From positions 437,272 to 501,271 of the forward strand of contig NW_005178942.1 of the NCBI RefSeq assembly GCF_000350225.1: a DNA stretch of 64,000 bases, in the 5' to 3' direction. A program made the position numbers and the translations under genes. The notes beneath the pieces were generated by a model. That model did no database searches and was not told the DNA's origin. It saw only the letters and a program-made list of their open reading frames with translations. This DNA is from Chondrus crispus (taxonomy: Eukaryota > Rhodophyta > Florideophyceae > Gigartinales > Gigartinaceae). Positions 1-11,179 of this stretch are shown one piece after another; positions within the stretch are counted from its first letter, which is position 1; each line of letters opens with the position of its first letter.

Positions 1-831
1 AGCCACTACAGTGCTTGATTGCCGCATGTGAGATTAAAGAGAGGCAAGGTGCTACAGTGAAGGAGCTTCAACTTCGTAACCTTATTGTTCAATTTCCAAG
101 AGCTGCACAAGACCCGTCGACGAGCGGTTGGACTGCGTCATAGGTATTTCTCGTGACAAAAGGACGTCACCGGCATCTACAGAACTGATGACACAGGCAT
201 CTCGGACGCCGGCGATCATGTCAGTCGGCGACAAAGGAGACCAAAACCCCTCGGAGAGTCAGCCTGATCCTGATCGCTTCCTCCAGGATCCCGACCAACA
301 GTACTGTGCCTCCGCCAGATCCCGAACAGAGAAACTGTCTCTTCCTTTTGCTTCAGCTTATTAGTATCACAACCTTCTCTAGCAAAATAGATCGAGGAAA
401 ACAGAACACACACTAACGACTGACTGAATAAACTCAACCAACGCTTACGCAAGAAGAACCTCGCCCGGCAGGAGCCTGCCCTCTACCCCCCCCGGCGTTG
501 TAATGCCCCCAAAACCGCCCGTGTGCACACTAACCCTCAGCAGAATCTTAACGAATCATTGTTACACACACGGTAGAGATCAATCTCTTCTCCAAATATT
601 GATGCTACAACAAGAACCTCCTTCCTGTACACCAGTATTAGAAAAAACCAACTGCCTGTCGGTTCGCAAGGATATTGGGGATGAATCACATACAGGCGAC
701 CCTCAATTAGTGCACCCCCGTGCCATGCGCATTCTTTGTGCACTATCTTCAATGTGCTTTATCTAAGAGGCTTGCTAAAAAGTAGTTTACGGGGCAACGA
801 AATGTTCCGTTACCAGCGTCTGTCGTCGCTG
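1..831. other. No gene recognised
   Basis: The open frames here are short, overlap one another on both strands and show no motif I know. The stretch looks like ordinary intergenic DNA leading up to the foldback element that starts at 832. Confidence 0.5.
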
Positions 832-1011
832 AGGGCCGTTCCTAACGACGAGCACGGTGTGCTAGCACGCAGGCACCCTGAAACTTGGCATGAATGTATT
901 GGTTGAAAAAAATATTGGAAATGCTTTTACTCCCGTTCAACCAATCCATTCATGCCAAATGTCAGGGTGCTTGCGTGCTAGCACACCGTGCTCGTTGTTA
1001 GGAACGGCCCT
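832..1011. mobile_element. Foldback MITE, about 180 bp
   Basis: Two arms of roughly 80 bp are inverted copies of each other around a short AT-rich centre. The outer ends read AGGGCCGTTCCTAAC on the left and the complement on the right, and the arms share GCACGGTGTGCTAGCACGCA-like sequence with only a few mismatches. There is no coding capacity, so it must have been moved by a transposase encoded elsewhere. The CAGGGCCG-like end resembles hAT-type MITEs, but I could not find a clean target duplication, so the superfamily is open. Confidence 0.75.
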
Positions 1012-1240
1012 GACGCTTCGTGTGTTCATTATAGACACGGCTCAACGCTCGCTTAGCAAGACGTAAATGATAGGACGCCTCCGTAACACGCACCTCCTCA
1101 CAATATCGCTCTGCCTGCGCAAAGGCCTGTGAAAGTCGCCGCAGCACCTCCTCTTTTTGCGAAAGGGTAAGGCGGGTTCTTGACGCCCTGGATGCTGGTT
1201 CAGTTGTGCTCATTGTGTGATTAGTTGTTCGAAGATGCAT
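998..1240 (-). CDS. Small helical hypothetical protein (uncertain)
   Basis: An 80-residue frame rich in Arg, Glu and Ala, predicted largely helical (around QKEEVLRRLSQAFAQAE and LRLAKRALSRVYNEH). Its last residues come from inside the right arm of the foldback element, so the present end was made by that insertion and an older protein may have been longer. I recognise no family. Composition looks more protein-like than the neighbouring frames, but the frame is short and could be chance. Confidence 0.25.
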   Translation of the reverse strand: MHLRTTNHTMSTTEPASRASRTRLTLSQKEEVLRRLSQAFAQAERYCEEVRVTEASYHLRLAKRALSRVYNEHTKRQGRS

Positions 1241-1869
1241 AAGGTTGCTGGGAGAGTGGCAATCAGGAGAATACGCATTGTGCCTGGACTACCACACCGC
1301 AACTTTGGACCTGATTACCGTGAAATAGCGTCCGCCATTTCAAGGCTAATGGCTCTGATTTTTCTGGAGCATTGATTATTTTTTCACATCCGAATATATT
1401 GTACCTCTGAGTGGCCACTGCAATCAGCCAAGCCAGCCTTGCTGTTTCCGACATTCGCAGGTGGAACTTGCGCATTCCACCACTGTAATGTTAGTCGTTC
1501 TAAACTAGTCAACTTACCTTTTGGGCAACGGATTTTCCCATTTGAACCAGATTTTCATCCAAAATGACAAAAACCGGGTGCGGAAATATTGAAAATATTT
1601 TCTCAGTCTTCTTTAATCTTAAGATTCGTAACAAATTTGCCTTGGGTGGTAGCGCAGCATCGCTCAAAAATTTGTAATTACGCTCATCATCCCTTTACGT
1701 GGCGTGGCGGTGCAATCATTGATTCAGCACTTTGCGTTTGATCTTGGTCTGCCCTGGGCCAGACCAGGATCAAACGAAATGATGGGGCCATCGACAAACC
1801 GTACAGGGGGCAAATGAAGGGGCATGGCGATACGAATAATGCGATCAACACCTTGGCGACCCCTCTGCT

Positions 1870-3326
1870 TTGGAGAACGCCAAACCTGGAATGTTCGTAG
1901 AACAAGCGAACGACACAGAAAATCCGAGCCATACTCGGATTGACAACCGAAATTATGCTACTGTTGATAATATGACAAGATCTATTCGTGGGCAAAACGG
2001 TCGCTTTCAATCCACAAATGGCGATGCAGACGGCGCCATACAAAAGAATCGGAAAAGGAATCAGCGTCATCGTGCTAGGCGGAAATGCTTGATGGAAACT
2101 GTTTTCGAACGATATATTGCAGTGTTCTTTATCGTGGGGGAAGAAAGAGATTGGATTCCGTACTCTTCGCGGACTGGTCCTTTTGTTTCTGTTTTTCAGA
2201 GCATCATAAAATCTGCCTATAGACTCGGAAAAAATGAACGATCATCAATGCTTCGGGGCATATACCTCAGCTCTGGAGAAGCCGAAGAAATGGCCAGAAT
2301 CAGCGTCAGAGATCCTTCAGTCCCGACTGCCACACCATCAAGAGTGAAAGTCTACCGCTACCGAAGACTGCCGTCGCTGACTAAACCAAAATCGGAAATA
2401 AAGGCATTAGAAGACTGGTTGAGTCACATAGAAAAATTGGCGCACTATTCGGTACATGGACGGAAGCAAACAATATTTGCGTAAATGCGATTCGGAGCTA
2501 CAATTATATCTCTGAGAATGAGGTTGGGTACGTTGGATTCCCTGTCCAGGTCTCACCAATACCTTTGCAATCATCATCGTCGCAGCCTGGACCTGAAATA
2601 AGAATTAATGCATGTAATGACACAGAGGTGAATGAGCCCGCCCATACGCCAAGCCGACGACTTGGAGCCCAGAACACCCTTGCTAATTTGGATTCGTCAT
2701 CATCGGTGCAAAGGCCTTTGCCGCAAGTCATTGCCATTGCGAGAGAGAGGTACGCATCTGGGGAGGGTGCTAACAATGCTCGTGGTGCATTGATTGCTTT
2801 AAAAGTAAGGAAAAACGGGTCACAAACAGTCCGTGGTCAGGCACGGGAACTGGACAGTCATGTGCCAAGCAATTGCGCCAACATCGCAATCGCCGGCGAT
2901 GTGATCACTGCTAACGGAAGTACAGATTCTGTTGATGAGACCGAAACAACGGGTTCCGCAGAATGTTCTGTTGACGAGCGGAACAGTAGAATGCTTCAGT
3001 TCATGCTGCACTACCTCGATTTAGTGCATTGCGACGAGATGTTCCTGGCTTTATGCATGGTATTTGATAATCGCTTGCATTCCATGTTTCACATTGTATT
3101 GGGAGCATTTAGAGAGAAGTGCAACAACAAGCAGCCCCGTGTACTCTACATGGTTCATATGCTGCTGGACCACTACCATGGCAAGGCATTCGGGGCAAAA
3201 GACCGAAAGAAACATGACGAATTGGAGCTACGATTGAAGTCTGCCAGGGAAAATTTCAGCACAGTACGATCATTTTACGGTTTAAAGTCTTATGAAGAGA
3301 TAGGGTGGACCTTTCCGCTCAAGTGA
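1870..3326 (+). CDS. Hypothetical protein in two open segments
   Basis: Two plus-strand open segments, 1870-2484 and about 2400-3326, lie in different frames and overlap slightly; an intron or a frameshift between them is likely. The first usable ATG is at 1891. The first segment has a basic cluster (KNRKRNQRHRARRK) that could be a nuclear localisation signal. The second has a Ser/Asn-rich middle, then a helical C-terminal part with a His/Asp/Cys-containing stretch (LHYLDLVHCDEMF) and a charged Lys-rich end. I recognise no family. The style resembles the companion ORFs of the large DNA transposons further along, so a transposon accessory gene is as likely as a host gene. Confidence 0.4.
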
Positions 3327-4028
3327 TGAGGTGCTATTCATGAAGTGCCGGCGTGGGTGATCGGAAGTTGGGGGCGTGACGGGAGGGTGGTGGGTGTGTG
3401 GGGGGGCTGACGTGGTTGGTAGGACGAAAAGCATGGATGTTCCAAACGGCACGGTTGGGCGGCGGGGCAGTGTTTGTATAGTGTGCACCGCGCAGCTTTT
3501 GCGGAGAGGCGCCGGGGAAGCGCGGCAGAGACGAGGGATTGCGGTCGTGGGCGTGGAAGGGGGTGGTTCGGGCGACCGTGTGCGTTTGGGCTATACTCAA
3601 TTAGTTCCTTCGCAGGTATGCGTTCACATTTCGTTTTCCAAGTTATCTTCCAGAATGGCTGTTCGCTTTTTGACTTCTTCAGCTGCATGTGCAGTCCCAT
3701 GCTCACTCCGGCGCGCTCCTCTGAGATATACCTTCCCGCGCTCGCGATAGCAAATCCCCGGGCCAACTGTTCCATCGTCAAGAGTTTAGAGTCCCACCTC
3801 AAGATCATCCCACATCCCCATCCCCTTAGTGGCAGTCAGCCAGCCCAGATGGGACATCCTATACATTATGTGTAATGCAAGTACCACAAACGCACCTGAG
3901 ATTTAAAATTTTCAACATAGTGCAAGTTGCTTCACATGATCGTTACAACCAAACATCATCCAATAACTCGGTATGGGCATGTCAGCGGTGACGGCTTCCT
4001 GCTCTTCTTATCTTGGGGCAATGTTGGA
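3327..4028. other. No gene recognised
   Basis: Open frames occur on both strands because this stretch is GT-rich on plus and AC-rich on minus, but none shows a motif or a sensible start. Nothing else stands out. Confidence 0.45.
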
Positions 4029-4515
4029 AAGTAGCTATGAGATGTGCACCTAGCTACTACGAACATAGAAGATTCCGCCACGCGCAAGGAGCGATGCTCG
4101 CATCCATGCCGTCGAGTTTGGAACAGTAATGAAAAAGGGGGAAAGAAAGCTGAGGGAATACGCTCAGTCGAGAAACTGTCGGATCGCCATGTTGAATGAC
4201 GTGGATGGGCTTGTCAAGAAGAATCAGGTGGGGTCCGAGGTCGGACTTGGTGCTGGGATAGTATGTAGGATATGTAAGCACGCTTGTCGTTTTTACGCTG
4301 AGATCTGCGGCAGTTGCCCCGACAACTGTGAGGCACGATGTGTATCTCATTTTCGCCGCAAGTTTAGTTATCGCTGCCGACGAGCAGGAAACAGCCCTGT
4401 GCTGGTCAGGAGGCACAATACTGTGCTTCCTGAGGATCTTCTCTCTCGCGTGGAAGATTTGGCGGGCGTACAGTCGAGCACCGAAATGTTTTTGCGCAGA
4501 TACAGAATGTTTTAG
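4029..4515 (+). pseudogene. Inverted copy of JmjC gene 3' part (C5HC2 zinc finger)
   Basis: This stretch is an inverted, diverged copy of 7125-7620. Frame 4129-4515 reads through the zf-C5HC2 module that follows the JmjC domain in KDM5/JARID-type demethylases: CRICKHAC, then CGSCPDN, then ARCVSHF and a final Cys. The JmjC domain itself is absent, so the piece alone cannot be a demethylase. The copy keeps the zinc-finger frame open where the copy at 7 kb has a stop codon just before the finger. Its downstream edge runs into a 24-bp tandem repeat. It is best read as a duplicated gene fragment. Confidence 0.75.
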
Positions 4516-4528
4516 CAGTCATGGAGCA

Positions 4529-4668
4529 GTACTGTGCCAGCAAGGTACAAAAGTACTGTGCCAGCAAGGTACGAAAGAACTGTGCCAGCAAGGTACAAAA
4601 GTACTGTGCCAGCAAGGTACAAAAGTACTGTGCCAGCAAGGTACAAAAGTACCGTGCCAGCAAGGTGA
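4529..4668. repeat. 24-bp tandem repeat, six units
   Basis: Six consecutive units of GTACTGTGCCAGCAAGGTAC followed by AAAA or a close variant. Because 24 is a multiple of three, all frames stay open and give 8-residue periodic peptides (for example QKYCASKV), which makes several spurious ORFs on both strands. It begins just after the JmjC-derived fragment ends. Confidence 0.9.
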
Positions 4669-5539
4669 ATATGAGGCTTGTTCCGGTGTGCAGGTTACTT
4701 TTTGTCTTTTGTCTCTTGTCTGACGAGGGGCTGCAGCTGCTGCAGCCATCACCAGACTGCGCTCCGCCACCATCCCACTGCAACACTTCCTACCCATTCT
4801 TGCACTGCGCGGCAGCTACGCGCGGGCCGTTCCCCGTGCTTGGAGCCCTCCATGAACTGCAGTGGACCACTGTACTAAATGATGCACGACACCTGGCGAT
4901 GCATCGCGTGCGACACGCTGCTCATGACGTGTACAGATTCGTCTTCTGTATTACATCCGCTGGGTTTCGCGCGGAATTATTGCTTTTCTATGCCCTCACT
5001 AGCCACAGGAGAGCCCTTCGAGTCCACACAAATTATGGTCGCGGTCGAACATGACCATTTTCTCGCTGAAAAGTTTCATGTCTCTGGCAAAGCGCTCCTG
5101 GTCCTGTTCAACCAAATGAACGAACCTGTCGAGCCCCCGGGTGTGTTAGAGTCCTTTTCAAACAGTTCAGATAAGACCACTGCCCTAGTAGAAAAATCAA
5201 AAGTTTTTGGAGCGTAATTTGAGGGCAATTTGCTTATTGGTGCCATGTACTGTAGAGCACGTGACGCGCACTCACCTTGCCCAATAAAAGCGCAATATGA
5301 GTGCACATTGCATGCACACGGAGTGTTGTACACTCCATGTGCATGCCAGCCACCCTGGAATTACCCTCCGATCCGACACCCTAAACAGCATTGGAAACCC
5401 CGTTTTGGAACCAGCGTTTCGGGCCTGTACTTATTCTCTTTGCGTCCAATATGTATGTAAATGCAGTGCAATGCGAGCTCGGAGTGCTTCGTAACCGCTC
5501 TCATTTACATCGTTCTACTATCTGCATCCCCTGGTAAAC
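4669..5539. other. No gene recognised
   Basis: Short overlapping frames only. Around 5290-5350 there are repeated short palindromic words built on TGCATGCA, GTGCAT and GTGTTGTACACTC. No protein motif was seen. Confidence 0.4.
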
Positions 5540-6580
5540 CTAACGCAGTGCCACCGCAGTACGTACAGTGAGGGTGTCGGTATGTTGACCGGGGGTGCAG
5601 GTGGAGGACGGGATAGACGAAGGGTACATGTGAGGCGGGTCGGGGATGTGAGGGCGTCGGCGGGCGGGGTGCGGACACGTCGGCGCTCTCGCGCAAAGCG
5701 ACGCTGCCGCCCGAGGCGATGGCGGCGCGCCGCCCGCATCGCGCGGGGCGCTCGAAGACATGCAGCGGCACTCCGACGAGCACCTCGGCAAGCTCGGGCG
5801 CAAAGAGACGCGCTGCGCAATGCCGCGCAAGCCCAGCGCTTGCGCGGCATTCAATGGAGACTGAGGCTTTTCCGGCTCTTCCGTGACCGGGGTGTCATCA
5901 GGCAACTCGTTACACTCGTCGTCAAATACTTTCGTGACCACCCTTGTAATCAGATAGCCGTCGTTATGTTCCACCACCTCTTCGACCTCACGGCCAATGC
6001 GCCTCGGACCGCTCCTGCTCGGTAGTCCAAAGGCCTCACTAAGCTTGCGTTTTATTGGGCTCCCACCAGAAGCAGAACAACCATCCTTGCCGTTCTCCTC
6101 CACGTCTTTCAATTGCGGGGATTCCGGCAGGTCGTCCTTCGCGGGAGAGACGTCTTCCTCAACATCGCCCTTTTCATCGTCCCCCTCGTGCATGCCCTTT
6201 GTCAGCTCCTCAAGCTCGCGTCGGGCCTCGTCCCGCTCTGCCTCGGCGGCCTCAATCTCCGCGGCCTCCCATTGATTTGCGACGTTGACGTTGTTTAGAA
6301 ATCTCTTTGCAAGATCAAACTCATTCAGGGAGGAAGAACTCAAAAGCACAAGCTGGGAGGTCGCAAAAAAGAAAACCGCGCGCCCGTTAGACAACCCAAA
6401 ACAGACGTTGAAGACGGAAAATGTATACTCGGTTGACAAGGATAAATGCGCCCCGACTTAGTCCCATTAACGAATAAGCTTACCTGACTTTCGTCTGAAA
6501 TGACCAGAGTGACACGCTCTAGAACGGTGACACCCTTCTTTCGTAACCTGGGACGTGTAAGCTGGTGCACCTGTGCAATA
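5540..6580 (-). CDS. Acidic coiled-coil hypothetical protein, spliced
   Basis: A minus-strand gene with at least one good intron: donor GTAAGC after the exon ending at 6484, pyrimidine-rich acceptor ending at 6353, exon resuming at 6352 in frame. A second possible intron ends at a TTTATTGCACAG acceptor near 6570. After the splice the protein has a helical Glu/Ala/Arg stretch (AEIEAAEAERDEARRELEEL), a long acidic linker, a basic KRKLSEAFG patch, and the conserved-looking block DGYLITRVVTKVFDDECNEL followed by an acidic tail. That last block loosely recalls the C-terminus of the polymerase delta p66/Cdc27 subunit, but this is a weak resemblance. The last 100 residues before the stop are low-complexity and may not be translated. 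Confidence 0.4.
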
Positions 6581-7087
6581 AAAACGAGAAAACGCCCAAT
6601 GTGATATAAGCAAAATTCCTCCAACCTCAATGATGGCAACCCACCTGCGCCAAAACTAAGCCCCTCTGTAACGCACTTGTCATTGTCTCCTCGGAAGAAC
6701 TCTTTCGCCAGAGGGCTTCTCGGACGGAATGGATGTGTCGTGGCGCCAGTTATAGCCAACTGCACTGACATAAGCCATACCGTTCGCTCGTAGATACGTG
6801 AAAAGTGCATGCACCGGGCCGCGCGTAGGGAGCGGTTGGCAGTGGCCGACATGCGAATGTGGGGAAGAAGCGCTTGTGGAGGACGGATATTCTACAGAGA
6901 GAGGGGAGGGAAAGAGGATAATGCGTAGGATACAGCTGAGTGTAGGTAGAAGGTGTAACGGGGGCGAGGAAGAGAGGACGCGAGCGGTGGCAGAGGAGGG
7001 TGCCTTGGAAACCGGGGATGAAGATGAGGGGATGAAAGATAGGAGACGGGGAAGACGTGGCGGAGGGGGTCGGGCTTGGTTGGAATT

Positions 7088-8677
7088 TCAACCGAAGCCC
7101 AGAGCTCCGAAGCGGCGTTTCCCAAATCCGAAGAAAACCTCTGCGTCTGTGCAAAAAGTTTCGGTGCTTGACTGTACGCCAGCCACATCTTCCAGGCGAG
7201 AGGAATGATCCCCAAGAAGCACAGAATCATGCCTCCTGACCAGCACAGGCCTGTGTCCTGCTCGTCGGCAGCGAGAACTAAACTTGCGGCCAAAATGAGA
7301 TACACATCGTGCCTCACGGTTGTCGGGGCAACTTTCGCAGATCTTAGCGTAAAATTGACAAGCGTGCTTACATATGCAACACACTATCCCAGCACCAGGT
7401 CAAAACTCGGGTCCCAGATGATTGTTCTTAATAAGCCTATCCACGTCATTCAACATGGCGATCCGACAGTTGCTCGACTGCGCGTATTCCCGCAGCCTTC
7501 TTTCCACCTCTTCCAACACTGCGCCAAGCTCGCCGGCAAGGATGCGAGCACCGCTCCTTGCGCTTGGCGATATTCTCTCTATGCTCGTAGTAGTTAGGTG
7601 CGCATCTCGTAGCGACTTGGCCTCATGAGACAGGAGGTATTCGTATGGTACAATCAAAGTGTAGGCCCCTTGGCGAGCACAGAGGGACGCTTGTCGGCCG
7701 ATTGGGAACCATCCTGGGTTGGCAAAATTCACAGCCTCGGTGATATTGAAACCGCAGTTGAATCCAGCATGATAAGCACGAGGTGCTGTCAATACAAAGG
7801 AACCTGGCTTGTGCCGAATACGATGGCATTCAATCCCTCGGCTTTTTAGTTCCCTCAGATCAAAGATGGTTGTCTTGCACATCAAAGATCTCTGTGCAGA
7901 AGGCTAGTCCTTGGCCAGCCGATCATTGAAAACATTCTCGGCAGCATATGTCTCGAAGGCCCCTACGTATTTCAGAGGTATAGCGTACCAAATATTGTCA
8001 GCGCTTCCGCGGCGAAGGTATGAAACTGAATTCAAAAAGGCATCCTCGGTGTGCCAACAAAATCGCATAAACATGTGAACGAAGTAGAACATTGAGTGGT
8101 TCACTCCCGGCATATGCGGCATGTGACGCAAAAGGCGTTCCATGTTGAGATTGCCGACATGGCACTTGGGGCCGGGAAAGTCAGCAAAAGAGGTTTCTAC
8201 TTTTCGCTTTCGTTTCTTGCATCGCTGTGCAGAGGGCTTTCCAATATTCGAATGCTTTCTCTCGTCAACCTCGATGGTGTCTCCGGCTTTGTCTGGGGCG
8301 CTGGTCACAGTTGCTTCAGCCTTGGAGGCGTCCTTCTTGCCTCCCGGTACAGGGCGCTTCTCTTTTTCTACCAGACGACCTGTAGCATCCGTGCCGCAGA
8401 ATTCCACATACGACTCGCCCTTGTATGTCCCTTCAGTCTCCACGTCAACACCTTAATTCACCGCTATGGGCTTCCCATGAACGCCCTTGTGTAGAATCTC
8501 CCAGAAGAAGCCTTCCCACACATCTGGGTTCCGTGTCCAATCCTCGTCTGCTTTCTCTTCAACAAGACTCAGTACGTCCTTGTTCACTCGCTTCCCATGA
8601 ATCACAGCCTTTCGCATACGCTCACTAAACGTCATCGCCCTGCTTTCGCATGAACGTGCAACCGATGAATCCGACAT
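7088..8677 (-). pseudogene. JmjC histone demethylase-like pseudogene (KDM5/JARID type)
   Basis: One minus-strand frame, 8677 to 7088, covers a JARID-type module (WEGFFWEILHKG, then GVDVET), the JmjC domain (FCWHTED with the iron-binding His-x-Glu; distal His in AYHAGFNCGFN; WFPIGRQA) and a C5HC2 zinc finger (CCICKHAC, CESCPDN, CVSHF). The active enzyme would remove methyl groups from histone lysines in the nucleus. Three in-frame stops interrupt it: TAA at 8453-8455, TAG at 7904-7906 and TGA near 7400. JmjN, ARID and PHD modules are missing. The 2-oxoglutarate-contacting Asn and Lys of KDM5 appear replaced. The frame is intronless. Its 5' end butts against the cullin remnant, and its 3' part has an inverted copy at 4.0-4.5 kb. 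A decaying gene copy is the best reading. Confidence 0.8.
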
Positions 8678-8685
8678 ACTCGCAT

Positions 8686-9906
8686 TCAGTGCAGCCTCGT
8701 TTCCGCTGGAAGAAAAGGCACGCTTCTCAGACGTTGCTCCTGCATGGTCTGCATGACAAACCCTATTATTGTACTACCAGCCGCGTTCGTGACAACCTCA
8801 GAGGAACCCGTCGCACGCACGTAAAATGCATAATTGATAATCTTGTCGTACTTGTCCTTGAGAACAAGTATTGCGTTGATAAGCGAAGCGTGGTCTCTGA
8901 TGTTCTCAGGATCCTGTACAAGGTCTGTGCCCCGCTCCAAGACTTCATCTTTTAGCTTCGTGCGCAACGTTTCATCTCCTTTCTTTATGTCACGGAACAG
9001 AGAGTACGTCAGTCGCAGATCTGCAATCTTATCGTTTCGCAGAATTCAAATCAAGCCGGAGTTCTGCATATCGACAAGACGGGTCATATACGTGGATATG
9101 AGCTCAACCTCTGCCACCTTGCGAACCCTAGAATCTGTTCGCAGTTCCAGAAGATTCAACGCCCATGTGCTTCAACGCCCATGTGCTCTTCGTGGATGCG
9201 CATATTGGCCTTTCTCAAGTAATCCGAACAAGTTGTCTCCGATAAGTACAAACGTGCCTCGCGTGCGTAAAAGCGCTTCGTGCGTTCAAGGAAATCTTCC
9301 TCAAAGACATTGACGCAGAATGACTTACCAAGCTCGTTGTTGCCCAACTCAGTCAGCATACGCGAGATGGCGCCTATCAAATGGGTATCCACTGCTTCGC
9401 CATTCCTCTCCTCATCGATAATACCGAGCAAGGTGCCCTTGAGTCGTGGGAGAATAGTAGACTCGAGAATAACGACGTCGCGAAAGAGGGACAAGCCCAG
9501 CTCATGAACAGTTTTCGTTTGCTTGCTCTTGACATAATGCCTGTCCATGTACATGAGGACGTCGCGTACATCTGCCAGGGAGAGGGAAAAACAGCCCCAC
9601 TAACGTCTGATCTCCCGGGGGGAAATCCTCGGAATCTGCGTCGCTGATGAGAACGGCGACGCCTTGCAAGTGCTCTGTGAGGAGTTCAAGCAGGCCTTTG
9701 TACAGAAAATCGCCGTGCTTGTGCAGGAGCATTTTGTAGGAAAAACGGTAGAGTTGCTCGAAGGAGAGGTTAGAAATGTTGCGGATCATAATTTCGGAAA
9801 TCGCGTGGCGTATGGTGCTCCAGATGTTGTCGGCAGATTGTGGATTCATTTGGACAGGTTGTGGAAACATGTTGATGACAAAGTGATCCGAGGTGGGCCT
9901 GGCCAT
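8686..9906 (-). pseudogene. Cullin-3-like pseudogene, N-terminal half
   Basis: The minus strand encodes a cullin N-terminal scaffold. ATG at 9906 (context ACCAAGATGG) opens the block with MNPQSADNIW, NLSFEQLYRFSYKMLLHKHG and TEHLQG; then MYMDRHYVKS, LGLSLFRDVV, GIIDEERNGEAVD and FLERTKRFYAREA; then KLKDEVLERG and LKDKYDKIINYAF. Cullins hold RING-box ubiquitin ligases together. The cullin homology and neddylation domains (about 350 residues) are missing: homology stops near 8790. An intron-like boundary with acceptor TTTCCCTCTCCCTGGCAG lies near 9598. Damage includes an in-frame TGA at 9046-9048 in the NSGL block and a 16-bp tandem duplication at 9155-9186. It cannot nucleate an E3 complex as it stands. 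Confidence 0.8.
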
Positions 9907-10228
9907 CTTGGTGGGGTGGCACTTTGCCAGAGTGAGGATTAGCAAGGCGAAAAATTAGCCGGTAGTTGACTGCAGACGAACGCACTTCCAATAGAGTCGG
10001 ACGTGTGAGCGTCGGCGCACTCTCTTGTAGAGTTAGGATGGGTCTCGTGTCTGCGAGAGGGAAAAAGAAGAGGAGTGGAGATACGGTGTTCTTAAGACCA
10101 GAAGTAGTGGAGAGCAGAGCAAGGGTCAAGGAGGGTGTATCGAAAGGGGGGAAAGGATTGACTCTGCCTTCAACTTTGTGTTAGAGGTGAGGGGGAGGTC
10201 TGTCTTCGGGGCACAGTAGAAATATAAA

Positions 10229-11179
10229 TTACTGGGAGGGAAAATTTATGGGGAAGGGCTTCGCACCATGGATTGTGGCCTGTAAGGAAGGCGTCGACGC
10301 AGCCTGAGAGCCGGGAAGTATTGGCACGGGAGTTGGCATCGAATGCCACGAGGGGATTGCATGATTTGTCTCAGAAACTGCAGCGGCGTGGCCGACTGGC
10401 GCAGGATTTGAGGATGTGACAGGCAGTGGTCGCGCTAAGGAATATGCTGCTCCCAAATATGGACCAGATTGTATCGCCTTTCCAGAGAGCTCGACGCTCA
10501 AAGGTGACGTTGGTAGGGTTGCTAAACTCTCGGCTGGGCAGGGAGGGGAGGAGGAGGCCGGGGTGGGCTTGGCGCGCGAGAACGACGGCCTCGAGAAGGA
10601 AGTAGAGCTGGTTACCGACGTCGCAGTGCGGGATGACGACTAGGAAGGTGTTTGGACGGCGGGTGACCACGCGCGTGGGGGAAATCGTGGCCGGGTGGTG
10701 GCCGGTAGGGGATAAGGCGGCGGTGAGGTTGCGGGGGCGGGGGGTGTTGCATGGTACGCGTGGGGGGAAAGGACGCTGGAGTAGAGCAGGCCGCAGACGA
10801 CGAGGATGGAGAGAATGCGGCGCACGATGGCGCGTCGCGTCTTAGTGAAACATCGAGGTCGAGGCTGAACGCGTGACCCACAGCGACGCACGCGGGAGCC
10901 CAGCCTGCGTCCAGTGTGGTAGCCTTGTGTAGAAACCGGCGCGCGACCTTGGTCTTGCCGCACGCAAGTAGTATTAGCTGACGGCCATCCAGCTGACGGC
11001 GCTCTTCGGATCGCGGTCCACCAGCGAGTGGGCTTCTTGCAGACGATGAATAACGGCACCCGACTTGCGAAATTCGACGAGCAATGGCGAGATGAGGGAA
11101 TGCCACTCCGGCGGCACTCCGCATGAACTACGGCGGGGGATGCTACTGCAGTGGCACTCCGCATGTGATACGACAGCAC
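10229..11179 (-). pseudogene. Type II membrane glycosyltransferase-like fragment
   Basis: The minus strand shows, in order, a basic stretch (KTRRAIVRR), a hydrophobic anchor (ILSILVVCGLLYSSVL), a Pro-rich stem and, in another frame, VVIPHCDVGNQLYFLLEA followed by VLARQAHPGLLLP. That layout is typical of Golgi type II glycosyltransferases, and the GNQL block with a following LP-containing strand recalls GDP-fucose protein O-fucosyltransferase-like enzymes. Homology fades after about 100 residues of the catalytic part, and the frame changes between anchor and catalytic block, so this is a truncated or broken copy. The family assignment is tentative. Confidence 0.35.

Noticed and set aside
4529-4668. 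Possible CRISPR-like array
   Set aside because: Head-to-tail units without unique spacers in a eukaryotic genome; a plain tandem repeat.
4406-4797. Cys/Trp-periodic minus-strand frames (TLLAQYFC and CWHSTFVP repeats)
   Set aside because: They are only the 24-bp tandem repeat read in other frames; there is no start context or domain.
5582-6025. Arg-rich plus-strand frame
   Set aside because: GC-rich shadow of the minus-strand acidic protein; composition explains it.
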